This document shows positions 53,385 to 62,472 of a stretch of 64,000 nt of DNA, piece after piece. This DNA is from Candidatus Butyricimonas faecavium (GTDB lineage Bacteria > Bacteroidota > Bacteroidia > Bacteroidales > Marinifilaceae), in NCBI GenBank assembly GCA_944321125.1, contig CALUKD010000008.1, positions 62,001-126,000 of the forward strand, read 5' to 3'. Within the stretch, counting starts at the first letter, position 1. Each line of letters begins with the position of its first letter. The translations under genes and the position numbers were made by a program. The notes under the pieces are model-generated. The model was given only the letters and a program-made list of their open reading frames with translations. It was not told the origin of the DNA and searched no databases.

Positions 53385-53434
53385 TAATTTTAGATTTAAA
53401 ATTTTAGATTTTAGATTTCAGCCGCAGGAGGCTG
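53385..53434 (-). repeat. hairpin plus AATCTAAAAT repeat cassette, copy 2
   Basis: In - strand sense a hairpin (CAGCC-TCCTGC-GGCTG, 53419-53434) is followed by AATCTAAAATCTAAAAT, TTAAATCTAAAAT (about 53385-53418), eight bases before the pump start codon. The same hairpin-repeat-start order is present before the HIT gene (33343-33381). Bases 53435-53493 add two CTAAAAGT-like repeats. Confidence 0.55.
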
Positions 53435-53493
53435 ATGTTTTTGTTCCAAACTCTAAATTAAACTTTTAGTTTTGTCTTCTGACTTTTAGTTTA

Positions 53494-54759
53494 TCAGTGT
53501 TCATGGCTATGTCCGTGAGGAATTGCTCCGGATGCAGAGGCCATTTTGACTTGATAGGCTCCTTTGGTTACGACACGGTCTCCGGGGTGCAGGCCTTTGA
53601 TGATCTGTACCTCTTTACCATTATTGGCTCCCAGTGCCACTTCTTGTTTGCGGTAGCCTTCCTCGTCAATTTGCACGTACACGTAGTAGATCCCCATTTC
53701 ATTAGTCAATGCGGATACGGGGATGGATAACGTGTTTTCAATTGGAGCTGAAATAAGATATACTTCTACGAAAGACCCCGGAATCACGTCGCCTTTATTG
53801 TCAAATTCGAAAGATACGGGGATAAAGAATGAATTCTCGTTAGAAGTTTTTCCGAAAGAAAGTAAGCGTCCGTTCAAGTCTTCCAAGGAGTAAACTTTAT
53901 TATCGTACGGGGTTTTGAAATTAGCGCTCGTTACGGATTGCATGGCATTGTAATATCTTTGAGATACTTCAGCTCGGAGTACTAAGCGTTGGTTTTGAGA
54001 AACCGTAGCCAACGGTTGTCCGACCGTGATGTATTCTCCTTCTTTTACAAGAATGTTTTTCACGTGTCCGTTAATCGGGGCGTTTACACTGACTCCTTTT
54101 GCCGTTTTATTATTGGATACGGCGTCATAAGCTGTTTTTGCGTTCTCGAATTCCAATTTGGAACTTTCGAATTCCTTTTGAGATATGATTTTGTCCTTTA
54201 CAAGAGCTTCGGCTCGGTCGTAGCTGGCTTTAGCTGCCTCGTAAGTTGCTCTTACTTTCGTGTAGTAATCTCCTTCTGCGATGTCCTTTGAGGAAATCTG
54301 GAATAGGGATTGTCCTTTTTGCACCTTTGTCCCTTCCGTTAATTTGTTGGAAGAGAAAGAAACGATGCCATTGCTGGTGGCAACAATAACAGCCTCATCG
54401 CCAGGGGCGGCAAGTACTTGTCCTGTTGTTTTAACAACTTGGTTAAAAGAGGCGGGTTGAATCTCCCGTACTTCGAAAGTGGTTTTTGCAGCTTGGGCTT
54501 TCGGGAAAATGATCTCATCACTGTGTTTTGTTTCTTCGCTTTCGTGGCTGTGACCAGCATGTTCCTCTGCCGTTTCATGTTCATGATCATGTCCCTCGTG
54601 TTCATGGTCGTGTCCTTCGTGGCTATGATTATGTCCTTCATGGTTATGTCCAACGTGAGTCTCCGTTGCGGAGTGAGTGTGTTTATCTTGTGAAGATTGG
54701 TTTTTGCACCCCCATAAGGAGATTGCCAATATTGTAATAGCATAAATAATTGTTCTCAT
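53494..54759 (-). CDS. periplasmic adaptor of the metal pump with His-rich N terminus
   Basis: 421 residues from the ATG at 54759; the upstream start at 54813 would add 18 residues before a normal signal peptide. A lipobox (SLWGCKNQ) is followed by a His-rich region of about 55 residues with repeats of GHNHEGH and GHDHEHE types, likely a metal-sensing or metal-handing segment. The adaptor body has a hairpin (YEAAKASYDRAEALVKDKIISQKEFE), a lipoyl/barrel-sandwich domain (GIVSFSSNKLTEGTKVQKGQSLF) and beta-barrel and membrane-proximal domains (ISAPIENTLSIPVSALTNEMGIYYVYVQ). It ends in HGHSHEH. Confidence 0.92.
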   Translation of the reverse strand: MRTIIYAITILAISLWGCKNQSSQDKHTHSATETHVGHNHEGHNHSHEGHDHEHEGHDHEHETAEEHAGHSHESEETKHSDEIIFPKAQAAKTTFEVREIQPASFNQVVKTTGQVLAAPGDEAVIVATSNGIVSFSSNKLTEGTKVQKGQSLFQISSKDIAEGDYYTKVRATYEAAKASYDRAEALVKDKIISQKEFESSKLEFENAKTAYDAVSNNKTAKGVSVNAPINGHVKNILVKEGEYITVGQPLATVSQNQRLVLRAEVSQRYYNAMQSVTSANFKTPYDNKVYSLEDLNGRLLSFGKTSNENSFFIPVSFEFDNKGDVIPGSFVEVYLISAPIENTLSIPVSALTNEMGIYYVYVQIDEEGYRKQEVALGANNGKEVQIIKGLHPGDRVVTKGAYQVKMASASGAIPHGHSHEH

Positions 54760-54802
54760 AATAAGTGATTTAATGTTGAGAATAAAACAATAAATGATAA
54801 TT

Positions 54803-54820
54803 GTCCGGTTCATACCGGGC
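54803..54820. promoter_or_regulatory. small hairpin between DUF6769 and the adaptor
   Basis: GTCCGGT (54803-54809) pairs with ACCGGGC (54814-54820) around a 4-base loop. It lies in the 75-base gap after the DUF6769 stop and may affect expression of the adaptor and pump. Confidence 0.4.
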
Positions 54821-54834
54821 GAGTAATTCTATAT

Positions 54835-55263
54835 TTAAGCTATTACGGTAGGAGGGGCCCTGCCGGCAGAGGTGACGCTCCACGTGATCGAGTGGAGACG
54901 TTCCTGGTAAAATATGGGTGGAACTTCTTTGGGTATTCCGAGAAATAATAACGAGTAATCTAATCCGGCAATGGTTAAAATGGATAGAAATGGTTGATCC
55001 GGAATGATATTCGGACAACAATTACACTCTTCATGATGTTGTTTTACAATACTTGTCTGGAATAGTAATCTGACTTCACATTCTCCCTCGGCAGGACTTG
55101 AGTCATGTTCATGGTGACAGGCTTTTTCGATGGGTGAACTGTATTCATGTGTAGGCGTAAAACAAATTAATTTACCGTGGTGGTGATGAGGCATAATGGA
55201 CGACAGTAGCATAATCATGCTAGCAAAAATAAGCGGGATAATAGCTACCTGTCGTTTCCTCAT
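54835..55263 (-). CDS. DUF6769-like small His/Cys-rich protein
   Basis: 142 residues. A hydrophobic N-terminal segment (IIPLIFASMIMLLSSIM) is followed by a metal-binding-like region: MPHHHHGKLICF, CHHEHD, EGECEV, HHEECNCCPN. The C terminus has hydrophobic stretches. Such proteins are seen next to metal efflux genes; the role is unknown but metal binding or sensing is likely. It is the first gene of the metal efflux operon, 75 bases before the adaptor. Confidence 0.7.
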   Translation of the reverse strand: MRKRQVAIIPLIFASMIMLLSSIMPHHHHGKLICFTPTHEYSSPIEKACHHEHDSSPAEGECEVRLLFQTSIVKQHHEECNCCPNIIPDQPFLSILTIAGLDYSLLFLGIPKEVPPIFYQERLHSITWSVTSAGRAPPTVIA

Positions 55264-55286
55264 GGTTTACAAACCTTTAATTTCTA

Positions 55287-55318
55287 CAAATATACTTTTT
55301 TGTATGCAAGTTTGCAAA
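55287..55318 (-). promoter_or_regulatory. promoter of the metal efflux operon
   Basis: TATATTTG (55287-55294, - strand) is a perfect -7 box, with TTTG (55315-55318) 20 bases upstream. It lies 23 bases before the DUF6769 start. Confidence 0.75.
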
Positions 55319-55347
55319 ACTTCACACAAAGTTTAATAAAACATTAA

Positions 55348-55734
55348 CTATTTCTGCATCTGTTTCTCAAAACCTTTCAACATCAATTCTGCAGACGCTG
55401 GGTTCGTTGCTAATGGAACATTGTGAACGTCACATACGCGCATTAACATTTGCACGTCCGGTTCGTGGGGGTGTTTCCCTAGCGGGTCACGGAAAAATAG
55501 AACCATTTGTACTTTATGTTCTGCTACTTGTGCTGCAATTTGAGCATCTCCCCCAAGTGGACCGGAAAGAAGGCGTTCAACTTTTAGCCCGGCAGCCTGT
55601 GCATGTTTTCCGGTAGTTCCGGTAGCAATGATTTCGATGTTTGCTGAGTGCATGAATTCATAATGTCTGTTTAGAAAAGCAACCATATCTGCTTTTTTTC
55701 CGTCGTGTGCGATTACAGCTAGTTTCATTTTCAT
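55348..55734 (-). CDS. mgsA: methylglyoxal synthase
   Basis: 128 residues. Converts dihydroxyacetone phosphate to methylglyoxal, a bypass of lower glycolysis when phosphate is low. The conserved motifs are IAHDGKKADM near the N terminus, ATGTTG, LSGPLGGDAQIA with the catalytic Asp, FFRDPLGKHPHEPDV and ATNPASAEL. The length is typical of the short single-domain form. It is divergent in function from its neighbours and probably separately transcribed. Confidence 0.95.
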   Translation of the reverse strand: MKMKLAVIAHDGKKADMVAFLNRHYEFMHSANIEIIATGTTGKHAQAAGLKVERLLSGPLGGDAQIAAQVAEHKVQMVLFFRDPLGKHPHEPDVQMLMRVCDVHNVPLATNPASAELMLKGFEKQMQK

Positions 55735-55750
55735 GTTATTTTAGGTCATA

Positions 55751-55758
55751 CAAATATA
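55751..55758 (-). promoter_or_regulatory. -7 box for mgsA
   Basis: The - strand reads TATATTTG, 17 bases before the mgsA ATG. No convincing -33 box is visible. Confidence 0.5.
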
Positions 55759-55784
55759 TAAATATGTATGTGAAAACCGGAAAG

Positions 55785-56903
55785 CTAAAAATTAAAAGTT
55801 TTGGTTGACTTCAGTATGGTGTCTGTTTTCCTGAAGAAATTCTTGCTTTTCGTCAGATGAAAATTTTTCATAACACTGTCGGCCAAATTTTCCGGAACCA
55901 CATAATAGCGCCGCTGTCCTCCCTCGTAGGGACGATACATGTAAAATTTAATCGGCTCCATTTGATAACGTACAGGATAGTTCTGAGGTTTCGTTAAAGT
56001 CACACGAATACATATTCCTCCTTCTGTTCCTTGTTGGGATTGGTTCGAAATAAAATTACCTAGAGAGAAAACGGTAACGCCTAGTGTATCTTTGTCCGAG
56101 ATATAATATTCTATTGGCTGAACTACGTGGGGATGTGAACCGATAACCATATCAACTCCTTGTTCATGCAACCATTTACTTAATGTCCGTTGTTCTTTGT
56201 TTGGAAAGTTATGGTATTCATATCCCCAGTGCATGAAAGCTATAATATTGGTGGCCGTGTCCCGGCGGGCCAGTTGGATATCTTGTTTTATGGCGATCGT
56301 ATCAATGTGCGGGACGACAAACCCTTTCGGAACGGGAAGGCCATTTGTTCCGTACGTGTAATTGAGTAATGCTATTTTGAATCCGTCTTTTTGGAGATAG
56401 AGCGGGTGCCTCTTTTTGTAATTGAGTGTATCTGTGAATATTCCTGTATGTGGGATTCCTAACGAATCCAAATAATAGATCGTGTTGGAGATCCCTTTAC
56501 CGAATTGATCACAACTATGATTGTTGGCGGTAACAAACGTTGTTACTCCCAATTGATGAAGGTCTCGGGCTATTTGCCAGGGAGAGCAAAATCGGGGATA
56601 ACCGGAGAAGTCTTTATTTCCGAGGGTTGTTTCTAAGTTGGCAATGACGAAATCAGCATCCGCCCAATAAGGTGCGATATATTTGAAACATTTCTGATAC
56701 TTGTAGTCTTTTTCCAATGGTTCGTGTGCGCTATATATCTGCGGAAGGTGTTGGATGATATCTCCGCAAAACAAAAGGGTTAACGTTTGGGACGTGTGAG
56801 GAAATTCTAATGGGTAATCGGTTTGAACGGGTGGTTTCTTCTCTTTGCAAGATGTGAACGACAGGAAGACGATACAGAACAAAAGAATTCGGTTGTAGGG
56901 CAT
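55785..56903 (-). CDS. CapA-family (poly-gamma-glutamate synthesis-like) metallophosphatase-fold protein
   Basis: 372 residues. The N terminus has lipobox-like FTSCKEK. Motifs of the CapA/PGA_cap family are present: LLFCGDIIQHLP, ADFVIANLETTLG, VTTFVTANNHSCDQFGKG, HWGYEYHNFPNKEQR and VIGSHPHVVQPIE. The metallophosphatase-like fold binds metals; the natural substrate in Bacteroidetes is not established. It is unlikely to make poly-gamma-glutamate alone because no capB/capC genes are nearby. A stand-alone DsbD-like domain gene is upstream in the same direction. Confidence 0.87.
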   Translation of the reverse strand: MPYNRILLFCIVFLSFTSCKEKKPPVQTDYPLEFPHTSQTLTLLFCGDIIQHLPQIYSAHEPLEKDYKYQKCFKYIAPYWADADFVIANLETTLGNKDFSGYPRFCSPWQIARDLHQLGVTTFVTANNHSCDQFGKGISNTIYYLDSLGIPHTGIFTDTLNYKKRHPLYLQKDGFKIALLNYTYGTNGLPVPKGFVVPHIDTIAIKQDIQLARRDTATNIIAFMHWGYEYHNFPNKEQRTLSKWLHEQGVDMVIGSHPHVVQPIEYYISDKDTLGVTVFSLGNFISNQSQQGTEGGICIRVTLTKPQNYPVRYQMEPIKFYMYRPYEGGQRRYYVVPENLADSVMKNFHLTKSKNFFRKTDTILKSTKTFNF

Positions 56904-56951
56904 GTATTTTTATTCTTTCGAGTTGATCTATGGGGAAGGGAGATAAAAAAA

Positions 56952-56967
56952 GCCGTCCGAAGACGGC
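56952..56967 (-). terminator. terminator of the DsbD-like domain gene
   Basis: GCCGTC (56952-56957) pairs with GACGGC (56962-56967) around CGAA; in - strand sense a TTTTTTT run follows. Confidence 0.82.
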
Positions 56968-56973
56968 CTTTGA

Positions 56974-57435
56974 TTATTTCGTTAATTCGAATTCAAATTC
57001 TTCTTCGGCAGGAGGGATACATTGTCCGCCTGAGCAAGACATATATTCTACGTAGCCTACTAATTTAGCTTTGTCACCTTTTAGTTTCACCCGTTGTATG
57101 AAAGTTACGGTTCCTTCGAAATATTTCAATTCCATGTTGAAGGCTTCGCTCTTTTCGGTTTTAGGTTCCGTGGTTGCTTTAAATTCTCCTACTAATTCAA
57201 TGTCTTTTGTCTCGTCTTCATCTATATTGAAAGTTGTAGGAAGAGGTCCGTTCTCCGGTAATTTGGTATCATACAGATGCCAGCCACTTTCAACAGTTGC
57301 TTTACAGATAATGTCATAAACACCTTCACTTACTTTCTTGAAAGAAATTTGCCATTTCACTGGCTTTAATACCTGTGAATTTGCAGCCCCAACCATTAAG
57401 GTTAATATTGCTGTAAGAATTAATAGTCTTTTCAT
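56974..57435 (-). CDS. stand-alone DsbD N-terminal-like thiol carrier domain
   Basis: 153 residues: a signal peptide (ending AANSQ), then an immunoglobulin-like fold (VKWQISFKKVSEGVYDIICKATVESGWHLYD) as in the N-terminal domain of DsbD, ending YMSCSGGQCIPP with the redox pair Cys134/Cys139. In full DsbD this domain passes electrons from the membrane part to periplasmic partners. Here no transmembrane domain is encoded; the membrane partner is probably elsewhere. It may supply the TlpA proteins of the uptake loci with electrons. Confidence 0.85.
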   Translation of the reverse strand: MKRLLILTAILTLMVGAANSQVLKPVKWQISFKKVSEGVYDIICKATVESGWHLYDTKLPENGPLPTTFNIDEDETKDIELVGEFKATTEPKTEKSEAFNMELKYFEGTVTFIQRVKLKGDKAKLVGYVEYMSCSGGQCIPPAEEEFEFELTK

Positions 57436-57536
57436 GAATAAATTAAATTAGTTTTTAAAATAATTTCTCTCTAAAATTTAGTGATGCAAAATACAAAATT
57501 ATCGAGAAAAACTATGTTAGCTTATAGTTAAATTTT

Positions 57537-60407
57537 TTATAATGTTTTTTTCACGGCCACTTCTTCAAAACTTTCGACGAAATCTCCTGTCCGGATATCG
57601 TTGTAATTGTAGATGTTCAAACCACACTCGAATCCCTTGGAAACTTCTTTCACGTCATCCTTGAAACGTTTCAAGGAGCCCAATTCTCCGGTAAAGATCA
57701 CGATACCATCCCGAATCACGCGTACTTTTGAGGAACGGGTAATCTTTCCGTCTCTCACGATACATCCGGCAATCGTTCCCACCTTGGAAATCTTGAATGT
57801 TTCAAGCACTTCCACTGTAGAGGTGATCTCTTCTTTGAATTCTGGGGATAACATCCCTTCCATAGCGGATTTGATTTCCTCGATTGCTGTGTAGATAATA
57901 GAGTAAAGTCGGATGTCGATTTCCTCTTTCTCTGCTAGTTTTCTAGCACCCATGGATGGACGTACTTGGAATCCGATGATGATAGCGTTCGATGCGGCAG
58001 CCAACATGACATCGCCTTCGGAAATTTGTCCCACGGCTTTGTGAATCACGTTCACTTGGATTTCCGGGGTCGACAACTTGATTAAAGAGTCAGATAATGC
58101 CTCGATAGAGCCATCCACATCTCCTTTCACAATGATGTTTAATTCTTGGAAGTTTCCAATAGCAATACGTCTGCCTATTTCATCCAGTGTGATATGTTTC
58201 TGAGTACGCAACCCTTGTTCGCGTTGTAATTGTTCTCGCTTGTTAGCCAAAGCACGGGCATCTTTCTCATTACCCATGACATTGAATTTGTCTCCGGCCT
58301 GTGGAGCCCCGTTCAATCCGAGTATCAATGCCGGGCTAGATGGTCCGGCCTCATCCATTTTGCTTCCGCGTTCGTTGAACATGGCTTTCACGTGTCCGAA
58401 ATATTGTCCGGCGAGTACTACATCTCCCACGCGTAACGTTCCGTTCTGTACGAGTACGGTTGCTACGTAACCCCGTCCTTTATCCAGAGAGGATTCGATG
58501 ATTGAACCGATTGCTTTCCGTTTAGGGTTAGCTTTTAATTCTAGAATTTCAGCCTCAAGCAACACTTTCTCCAAAAGTTCTTCTACATTCAAACCTTTTT
58601 TGGCAGAAATTTCTTGACATTGATATTTACCACCCCATTCCTCAACCAAATAGTTCATAGCGGCTAGTTCTTCCCGAATCTTGTCCGGGTTAGCTCCTGG
58701 TTTATCGATCTTGTTTATTGCGAATACAATAGGTACTCCTGCGGCACTGGCGTGATTGATTGCCTCAACGGTTTGCGGCATGACATTATCATCGGCAGCG
58801 ATAATAATGATGGCAATATCCGTTACTTGAGCACCTCTGGCACGCATGGCCGTAAACGCCTCGTGTCCCGGGGTATCTAAAAACGTTACGGTTCTACCGT
58901 CAGCAAGTTTCACACTGTAAGCACCGATGTGCTGAGTGATTCCTCCGGCCTCACCGGCAATCACGTTTGCTTTACGGATGTAGTCCAGTAAAGATGTTTT
59001 ACCGTGGTCAACGTGTCCCATGACTGTCACGATTGGCGGACGGGACTCTAAGTGTTCTTCTTGTTCGTCTTCATCTTCATCTTCATCGATGGCCTCTTGG
59101 ATATCCACACTCACGAATTCTACATCGAAACCGAATTCTTCTGCCACGATATTAATAGTTTCAGCGTCCAGACGTTGGTTGATGGATACGAACAGGCCAA
59201 GTGACATACAAGTAGAGATAATATCTGCTACGGAAATATCCATCATGGTTGCTAACTCACTAACCGTAACGAATTCCGTAAGTTTAAGAATACTCTTTTC
59301 CAACTCTGCCTGCTCCATTTCAGCCTGCATTTTTTGGTGTACGGCATCCCGTTTATCTCTTCTGTGTTTGGAACTTTTGGTCTTTCCTTTGTTTCCCAAA
59401 CGGGCAAACGTGTCTTTAATTTGTTTTTGTATGTCTTCTTCAGAAATTTCAGCCTTGCTGGCTTTCTTTTTCTTTATTTTCTTTATTTTCTTCTTGCTTT
59501 CTTCCTGCTTCGCTGTTTTAGAAATTTCAATATTGATTTTCTCGTCTTTTTTTAGAATACGTTTTCTTTTTTTACGTATTTCAGATTCTTCCGAATCATC
59601 CTCACCTTCATTTATTACGACATTTTTCTTGAGTATAATCTCATCTGTACTCTTAGGAGGCATTAAAGATTTTTTCTTGAGTTCTCGTTTATCTCTTTCT
59701 CTTTCCTGTTTGCTTTTCTTTGGAGGGCGAGTACGTTGGTTGATTGCATCCAAATCAATTGTTCCGACAACCTTCACGTCTTTAATCGCTGGGGTCGGTG
59801 ATTTGTAACTTACTTCCCTGTCGATTTTATTGGAATAATCTTCAGCTGAGGTTTTTTCTTCCTGACGGGTTTCAACCTTCGGTTGCTTGATGATTGTTTT
59901 CGGAGTTCTGGCAACAAACGTCGGCGTTTCTTCCCGTTCAGGCTTTTGTGTTATTACGGGAGTTTCTTTTACTTGTGGTTCTATCGGTTTTTCCTCCTTC
60001 TTTTCTTCTACTTTCACCTCTTTTGGCTCCTCGACCTTTTCTTCCGGTTTCTGTTGTTTGTTTAGTCTGTTCAGATCGATATGATCCACGACCTTGATTT
60101 TGTTTTCCAGTTTGATCTCGTCTTTTATAGATATGAATTCCGGTGTATGTTCCTCCGAACCATTGTTCATGTTGTCAATGGTAACAGTTTCTTTTTTCAA
60201 CCGTGTATTTTTTAAATCTACTCGATTGGATTCTTTTTTAGCTTCGCTATCGGTAGAAAACTCTTTTGCAACCAAAGAGTACTGGTCATCTGTTAATTTT
60301 GCATTTGGATCAGATGAAATCTTAATCCCCTTTTCCTGCAGGAAATCCACTATAGTGGACAAGCCTACGTTAAATTCTCTAGCAACTTTACTTAGTCTAA
60401 CTGCCAT
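57537..60407 (-). CDS. infB: translation initiation factor IF-2
   Basis: 956 residues. An N-terminal domain ([21 protein letters not shown]) is followed by a long, highly charged Lys/Glu-rich stretch (residues ~70-340). The GTPase domain begins near residue 463 ([14 protein letters not shown]), with DTPGHEAF and NKIDKPGAN, then domain II, III and a C2 domain that binds initiator tRNA. It delivers fMet-tRNA to the 30S subunit. Part of the rimP-nusA-infB operon, 42 bases after nusA. Confidence 0.97.
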   Translation of the reverse strand: MAVRLSKVAREFNVGLSTIVDFLQEKGIKISSDPNAKLTDDQYSLVAKEFSTDSEAKKESNRVDLKNTRLKKETVTIDNMNNGSEEHTPEFISIKDEIKLENKIKVVDHIDLNRLNKQQKPEEKVEEPKEVKVEEKKEEKPIEPQVKETPVITQKPEREETPTFVARTPKTIIKQPKVETRQEEKTSAEDYSNKIDREVSYKSPTPAIKDVKVVGTIDLDAINQRTRPPKKSKQERERDKRELKKKSLMPPKSTDEIILKKNVVINEGEDDSEESEIRKKRKRILKKDEKINIEISKTAKQEESKKKIKKIKKKKASKAEISEEDIQKQIKDTFARLGNKGKTKSSKHRRDKRDAVHQKMQAEMEQAELEKSILKLTEFVTVSELATMMDISVADIISTCMSLGLFVSINQRLDAETINIVAEEFGFDVEFVSVDIQEAIDEDEDEDEQEEHLESRPPIVTVMGHVDHGKTSLLDYIRKANVIAGEAGGITQHIGAYSVKLADGRTVTFLDTPGHEAFTAMRARGAQVTDIAIIIIAADDNVMPQTVEAINHASAAGVPIVFAINKIDKPGANPDKIREELAAMNYLVEEWGGKYQCQEISAKKGLNVEELLEKVLLEAEILELKANPKRKAIGSIIESSLDKGRGYVATVLVQNGTLRVGDVVLAGQYFGHVKAMFNERGSKMDEAGPSSPALILGLNGAPQAGDKFNVMGNEKDARALANKREQLQREQGLRTQKHITLDEIGRRIAIGNFQELNIIVKGDVDGSIEALSDSLIKLSTPEIQVNVIHKAVGQISEGDVMLAAASNAIIIGFQVRPSMGARKLAEKEEIDIRLYSIIYTAIEEIKSAMEGMLSPEFKEEITSTVEVLETFKISKVGTIAGCIVRDGKITRSSKVRVIRDGIVIFTGELGSLKRFKDDVKEVSKGFECGLNIYNYNDIRTGDFVESFEEVAVKKTL

Positions 60408-60449
60408 ATTAAGATTTTATTTTACAAGCATTATAACCTTGAGCGTTCC

Positions 60450-61688
60450 TTATTCAAATTCAGCTCTTAATATTTTGAGAACATCCCTGATGGTCTCTAT
60501 CTCAAGATCAGTCCTGCTCTCTAATTCTGATTCACTTAACTCTAACACGCTCTTTGCCGTGTCGCAACCCACGCGTTTCAGTTCTTCGATTACCCAGGGT
60601 TCGATCTCATCAGAGAATTCCTCCAAGTTAACGTCTTCTTCTTCTGCGGTTTCAAGCTCACGATAAACATCGATTTCATAACCTGTGAGTTGACTGGCCA
60701 GTTTGATATTCAAACCGCCTTTACCGATAGCGAGGGAAACTTCCTCTGGATTCAGGTAAACATTCGCTCTCTTGTTTTCTTCGTCCATTTCAATCTTATT
60801 GATCTTGGCTGGGTTCAACGCACGGGTGATGTATAGCTGGATGTTGTTCGTGTAGTTAATCACGTCAATATTTTCGTTTCTTAGTTCCCGGACAATCCCA
60901 TGTATACGTGAACCTTTCATCCCGACACAAGCACCTACCGGATCGATACGGTCATCGTATGATTCAACGGCTACTTTGGCACGTTCTCCCGGAACACGCA
61001 CCACGTTTTTGATCGTGATCAGTCCATCAAATATTTCCGGAACTTCGTTCTCGAATAATCTTTCAAGGAATACGGGTGATGTCCGGGAAAGAATGATATA
61101 TGGGGAAGCGTTCTTCATTTCCACGCGAATTACCACTGCCCGGATGGTATCTCCTTTTTTGAAAAAATCGCTAGGAATTTGTTCTTGTTTCGGAAGAATC
61201 AACTCGTTACCCTCGTCATCCAATACTAGAATTTCTTTTTTCCACACTTGATAAACTTCGCCAGTCACGATCTGGCCCACTTTCTCTTTGTATTTCGTGA
61301 AAATATGATCTTTTTCCAGTTCGAGAATCCGGGCAGACAGGTTTTGTCTCAATGCTAGAACAGAACGACGTCCGAAATCTTTGAATTTTACTTCGTCTGT
61401 CACCTCTTCTCCCACTTCGTAGTCTGCATCGATTTTCTTAGCTTCTGTCAACGAAATTTGGGTATTGGGATTCTCGAAAGCATCGTCTTCCACCACGATA
61501 CGGTTTCTCCAGATTTCCAAGTCTCCTTTGTCGATATTTATAATGATGTCAAAATTCTCGTCCGTCCCGTAACGCTTGATAAGCATGTTTCTGAATATAT
61601 CTTCCAACACTCTCATCAAGGTTGCCCTGTCAATATTTTTAAGCTCTTTAAATTCTGCGAATGAATCTATTAAATTAATGGCTTCCAT
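60450..61688 (-). CDS. nusA: transcription termination/antitermination factor NusA
   Basis: 412 residues. The N-terminal RNA-polymerase-binding domain (DRATLMRVLEDIFRNMLIKRYG) is followed by an S1 domain (GQIVTGEVYQVWKKEILVLDDEG), two KH domains (GACVGMKGSRIHGIVRELRNENIDVINY and VYLNPEEVSLAIGKGGLNIKLASQLTGYEI) and a short C-terminal tail with a helix-hairpin-like unit (VIEELKRVGCDTAKSVLELSESELE). It is shorter than the E. coli protein, which has two C-terminal repeats. Second gene of the operon, 15 bases after rimP. Confidence 0.96.
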   Translation of the reverse strand: MEAINLIDSFAEFKELKNIDRATLMRVLEDIFRNMLIKRYGTDENFDIIINIDKGDLEIWRNRIVVEDDAFENPNTQISLTEAKKIDADYEVGEEVTDEVKFKDFGRRSVLALRQNLSARILELEKDHIFTKYKEKVGQIVTGEVYQVWKKEILVLDDEGNELILPKQEQIPSDFFKKGDTIRAVVIRVEMKNASPYIILSRTSPVFLERLFENEVPEIFDGLITIKNVVRVPGERAKVAVESYDDRIDPVGACVGMKGSRIHGIVRELRNENIDVINYTNNIQLYITRALNPAKINKIEMDEENKRANVYLNPEEVSLAIGKGGLNIKLASQLTGYEIDVYRELETAEEEDVNLEEFSDEIEPWVIEELKRVGCDTAKSVLELSESELESRTDLEIETIRDVLKILRAEFE

Positions 61689-61703
61689 TTTTATTTTATG
61701 TAT

Positions 61704-62168
61704 TTAGAAAACAACAATATCTTTAACCTCCTTTATGTCTGTAAAATGAATCTCTTTCTCCATTTTGACTATGCTTTTTTTCTTCTTTCCTTCAACAGCT
61801 ATTTTTTCTTCGCATTCGATCACGATCCCTGTGTTGGAATAGGATTTTAATGTTCCCTGTAATTTTTCCCCGTTTTGCAATTTTACTTCCACTTGGCGTC
61901 CCAGATTTTTTTCGTATTGCTGGATTACCTTGAAGGGATAACCAATTCCGGCACTCGAAACAGTTAACTCGAAATCTTCGACATCTCGGTCTAGCTTTGC
62001 ATCTAATTGTTTGCTGAGGGTTACGCAGGAATCCACGTTAATCCCCTTCAGGGAGTCGATGTAGACCTCGATCGAGTTTTCTGGAGATACTTTCAAGTCC
62101 ACCAGAAACAAATCTGTCCCTTGCAGTATTGTTTCAATAATGTCTTTTATTTCCTCTGTACTTTTCAT
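61704..62168 (-). CDS. rimP: ribosome maturation factor RimP
   Basis: 154 residues from the ATG at 62168; a longer in-frame start at 62237 would lie inside the promoter and is rejected. The N-terminal alpha/beta domain (DIIETILQGTDLFLVDLKVSPENSIEVYIDSLKGINVDSCVTLSKQLDAKLDRD in parts) and the C-terminal SH3-like domain (FELTVSSAGIGYPFKVIQQYEKNLGRQVEVKL) fit RimP, which assists 30S subunit assembly. It starts the operon. Confidence 0.93.
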   Translation of the reverse strand: MKSTEEIKDIIETILQGTDLFLVDLKVSPENSIEVYIDSLKGINVDSCVTLSKQLDAKLDRDVEDFELTVSSAGIGYPFKVIQQYEKNLGRQVEVKLQNGEKLQGTLKSYSNTGIVIECEEKIAVEGKKKKSIVKMEKEIHFTDIKEVKDIVVF

Positions 62169-62195
62169 TCTACTCTTTGATCTAAGATAACAGAA

Positions 62196-62216
62196 GAGGG
62201 GACTAATCGCCCCCTC
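62196..62216 (-). promoter_or_regulatory. hairpin in the rimP leader
   Basis: GAGGGG (62196-62201) pairs with CCCCTC (62211-62216) in the transcript, between the promoter and the rimP start. It may slow or attenuate transcription; it has no T run. Confidence 0.45.
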
Positions 62217-62234
62217 GTTGTTAATAACCGCATG

Positions 62235-62265
62235 CAAAGATACAATTAATTATTTTTAATCCAAA
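62235..62265 (-). promoter_or_regulatory. promoter of the rimP-nusA-infB operon
   Basis: In - strand sense TTTG (62262-62265), a 19-base spacer and TATCTTTG (62235-62242) match the consensus exactly. Confidence 0.85.
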
Positions 62266-62447
62266 GAGTTCCGATGGAAAATCAGTGAGACTAAGATATT
62301 TTCCGGGGAGAACGTTTCCGGAGAAGAGGTAGTATATCACGGGAATTTATGTTGGCTGTAAGCCTTTAGGTGTTGATATGTATGGTTTTAAATATTAGTA
62401 TTGAAACATATTTGTCACATTTTCTATATAGTTCCAAATAAAATTTG

Positions 62448-62455
62448 TAAGTTTG
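62448..62455 (+). promoter_or_regulatory. -7 box for lpxD
   Basis: TAAGTTTG matches TAnnTTTG and lies 17 bases before the lpxD ATG. No clear -33 box at the usual spacing. The stretch 62266-62447 between the two promoters holds no recognisable feature. Confidence 0.6.
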
Positions 62456-62472
62456 CCGAAATTTTTTGAATT

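Noticed and set aside
54575-54655. CRISPR-like or tandem DNA repeat in the metal efflux region
   Set aside because: The repeated CATG/CGTG pattern is the coding sequence of the His-rich adaptor segment; the units are short, degenerate and lack spacers.
59020-59808. A 262-residue open frame on the + strand inside infB
   Set aside because: It is antisense to the Lys/Glu-rich part of IF-2 and consists of a Ser/Phe/Leu-rich low-complexity translation produced by the complementary strand.
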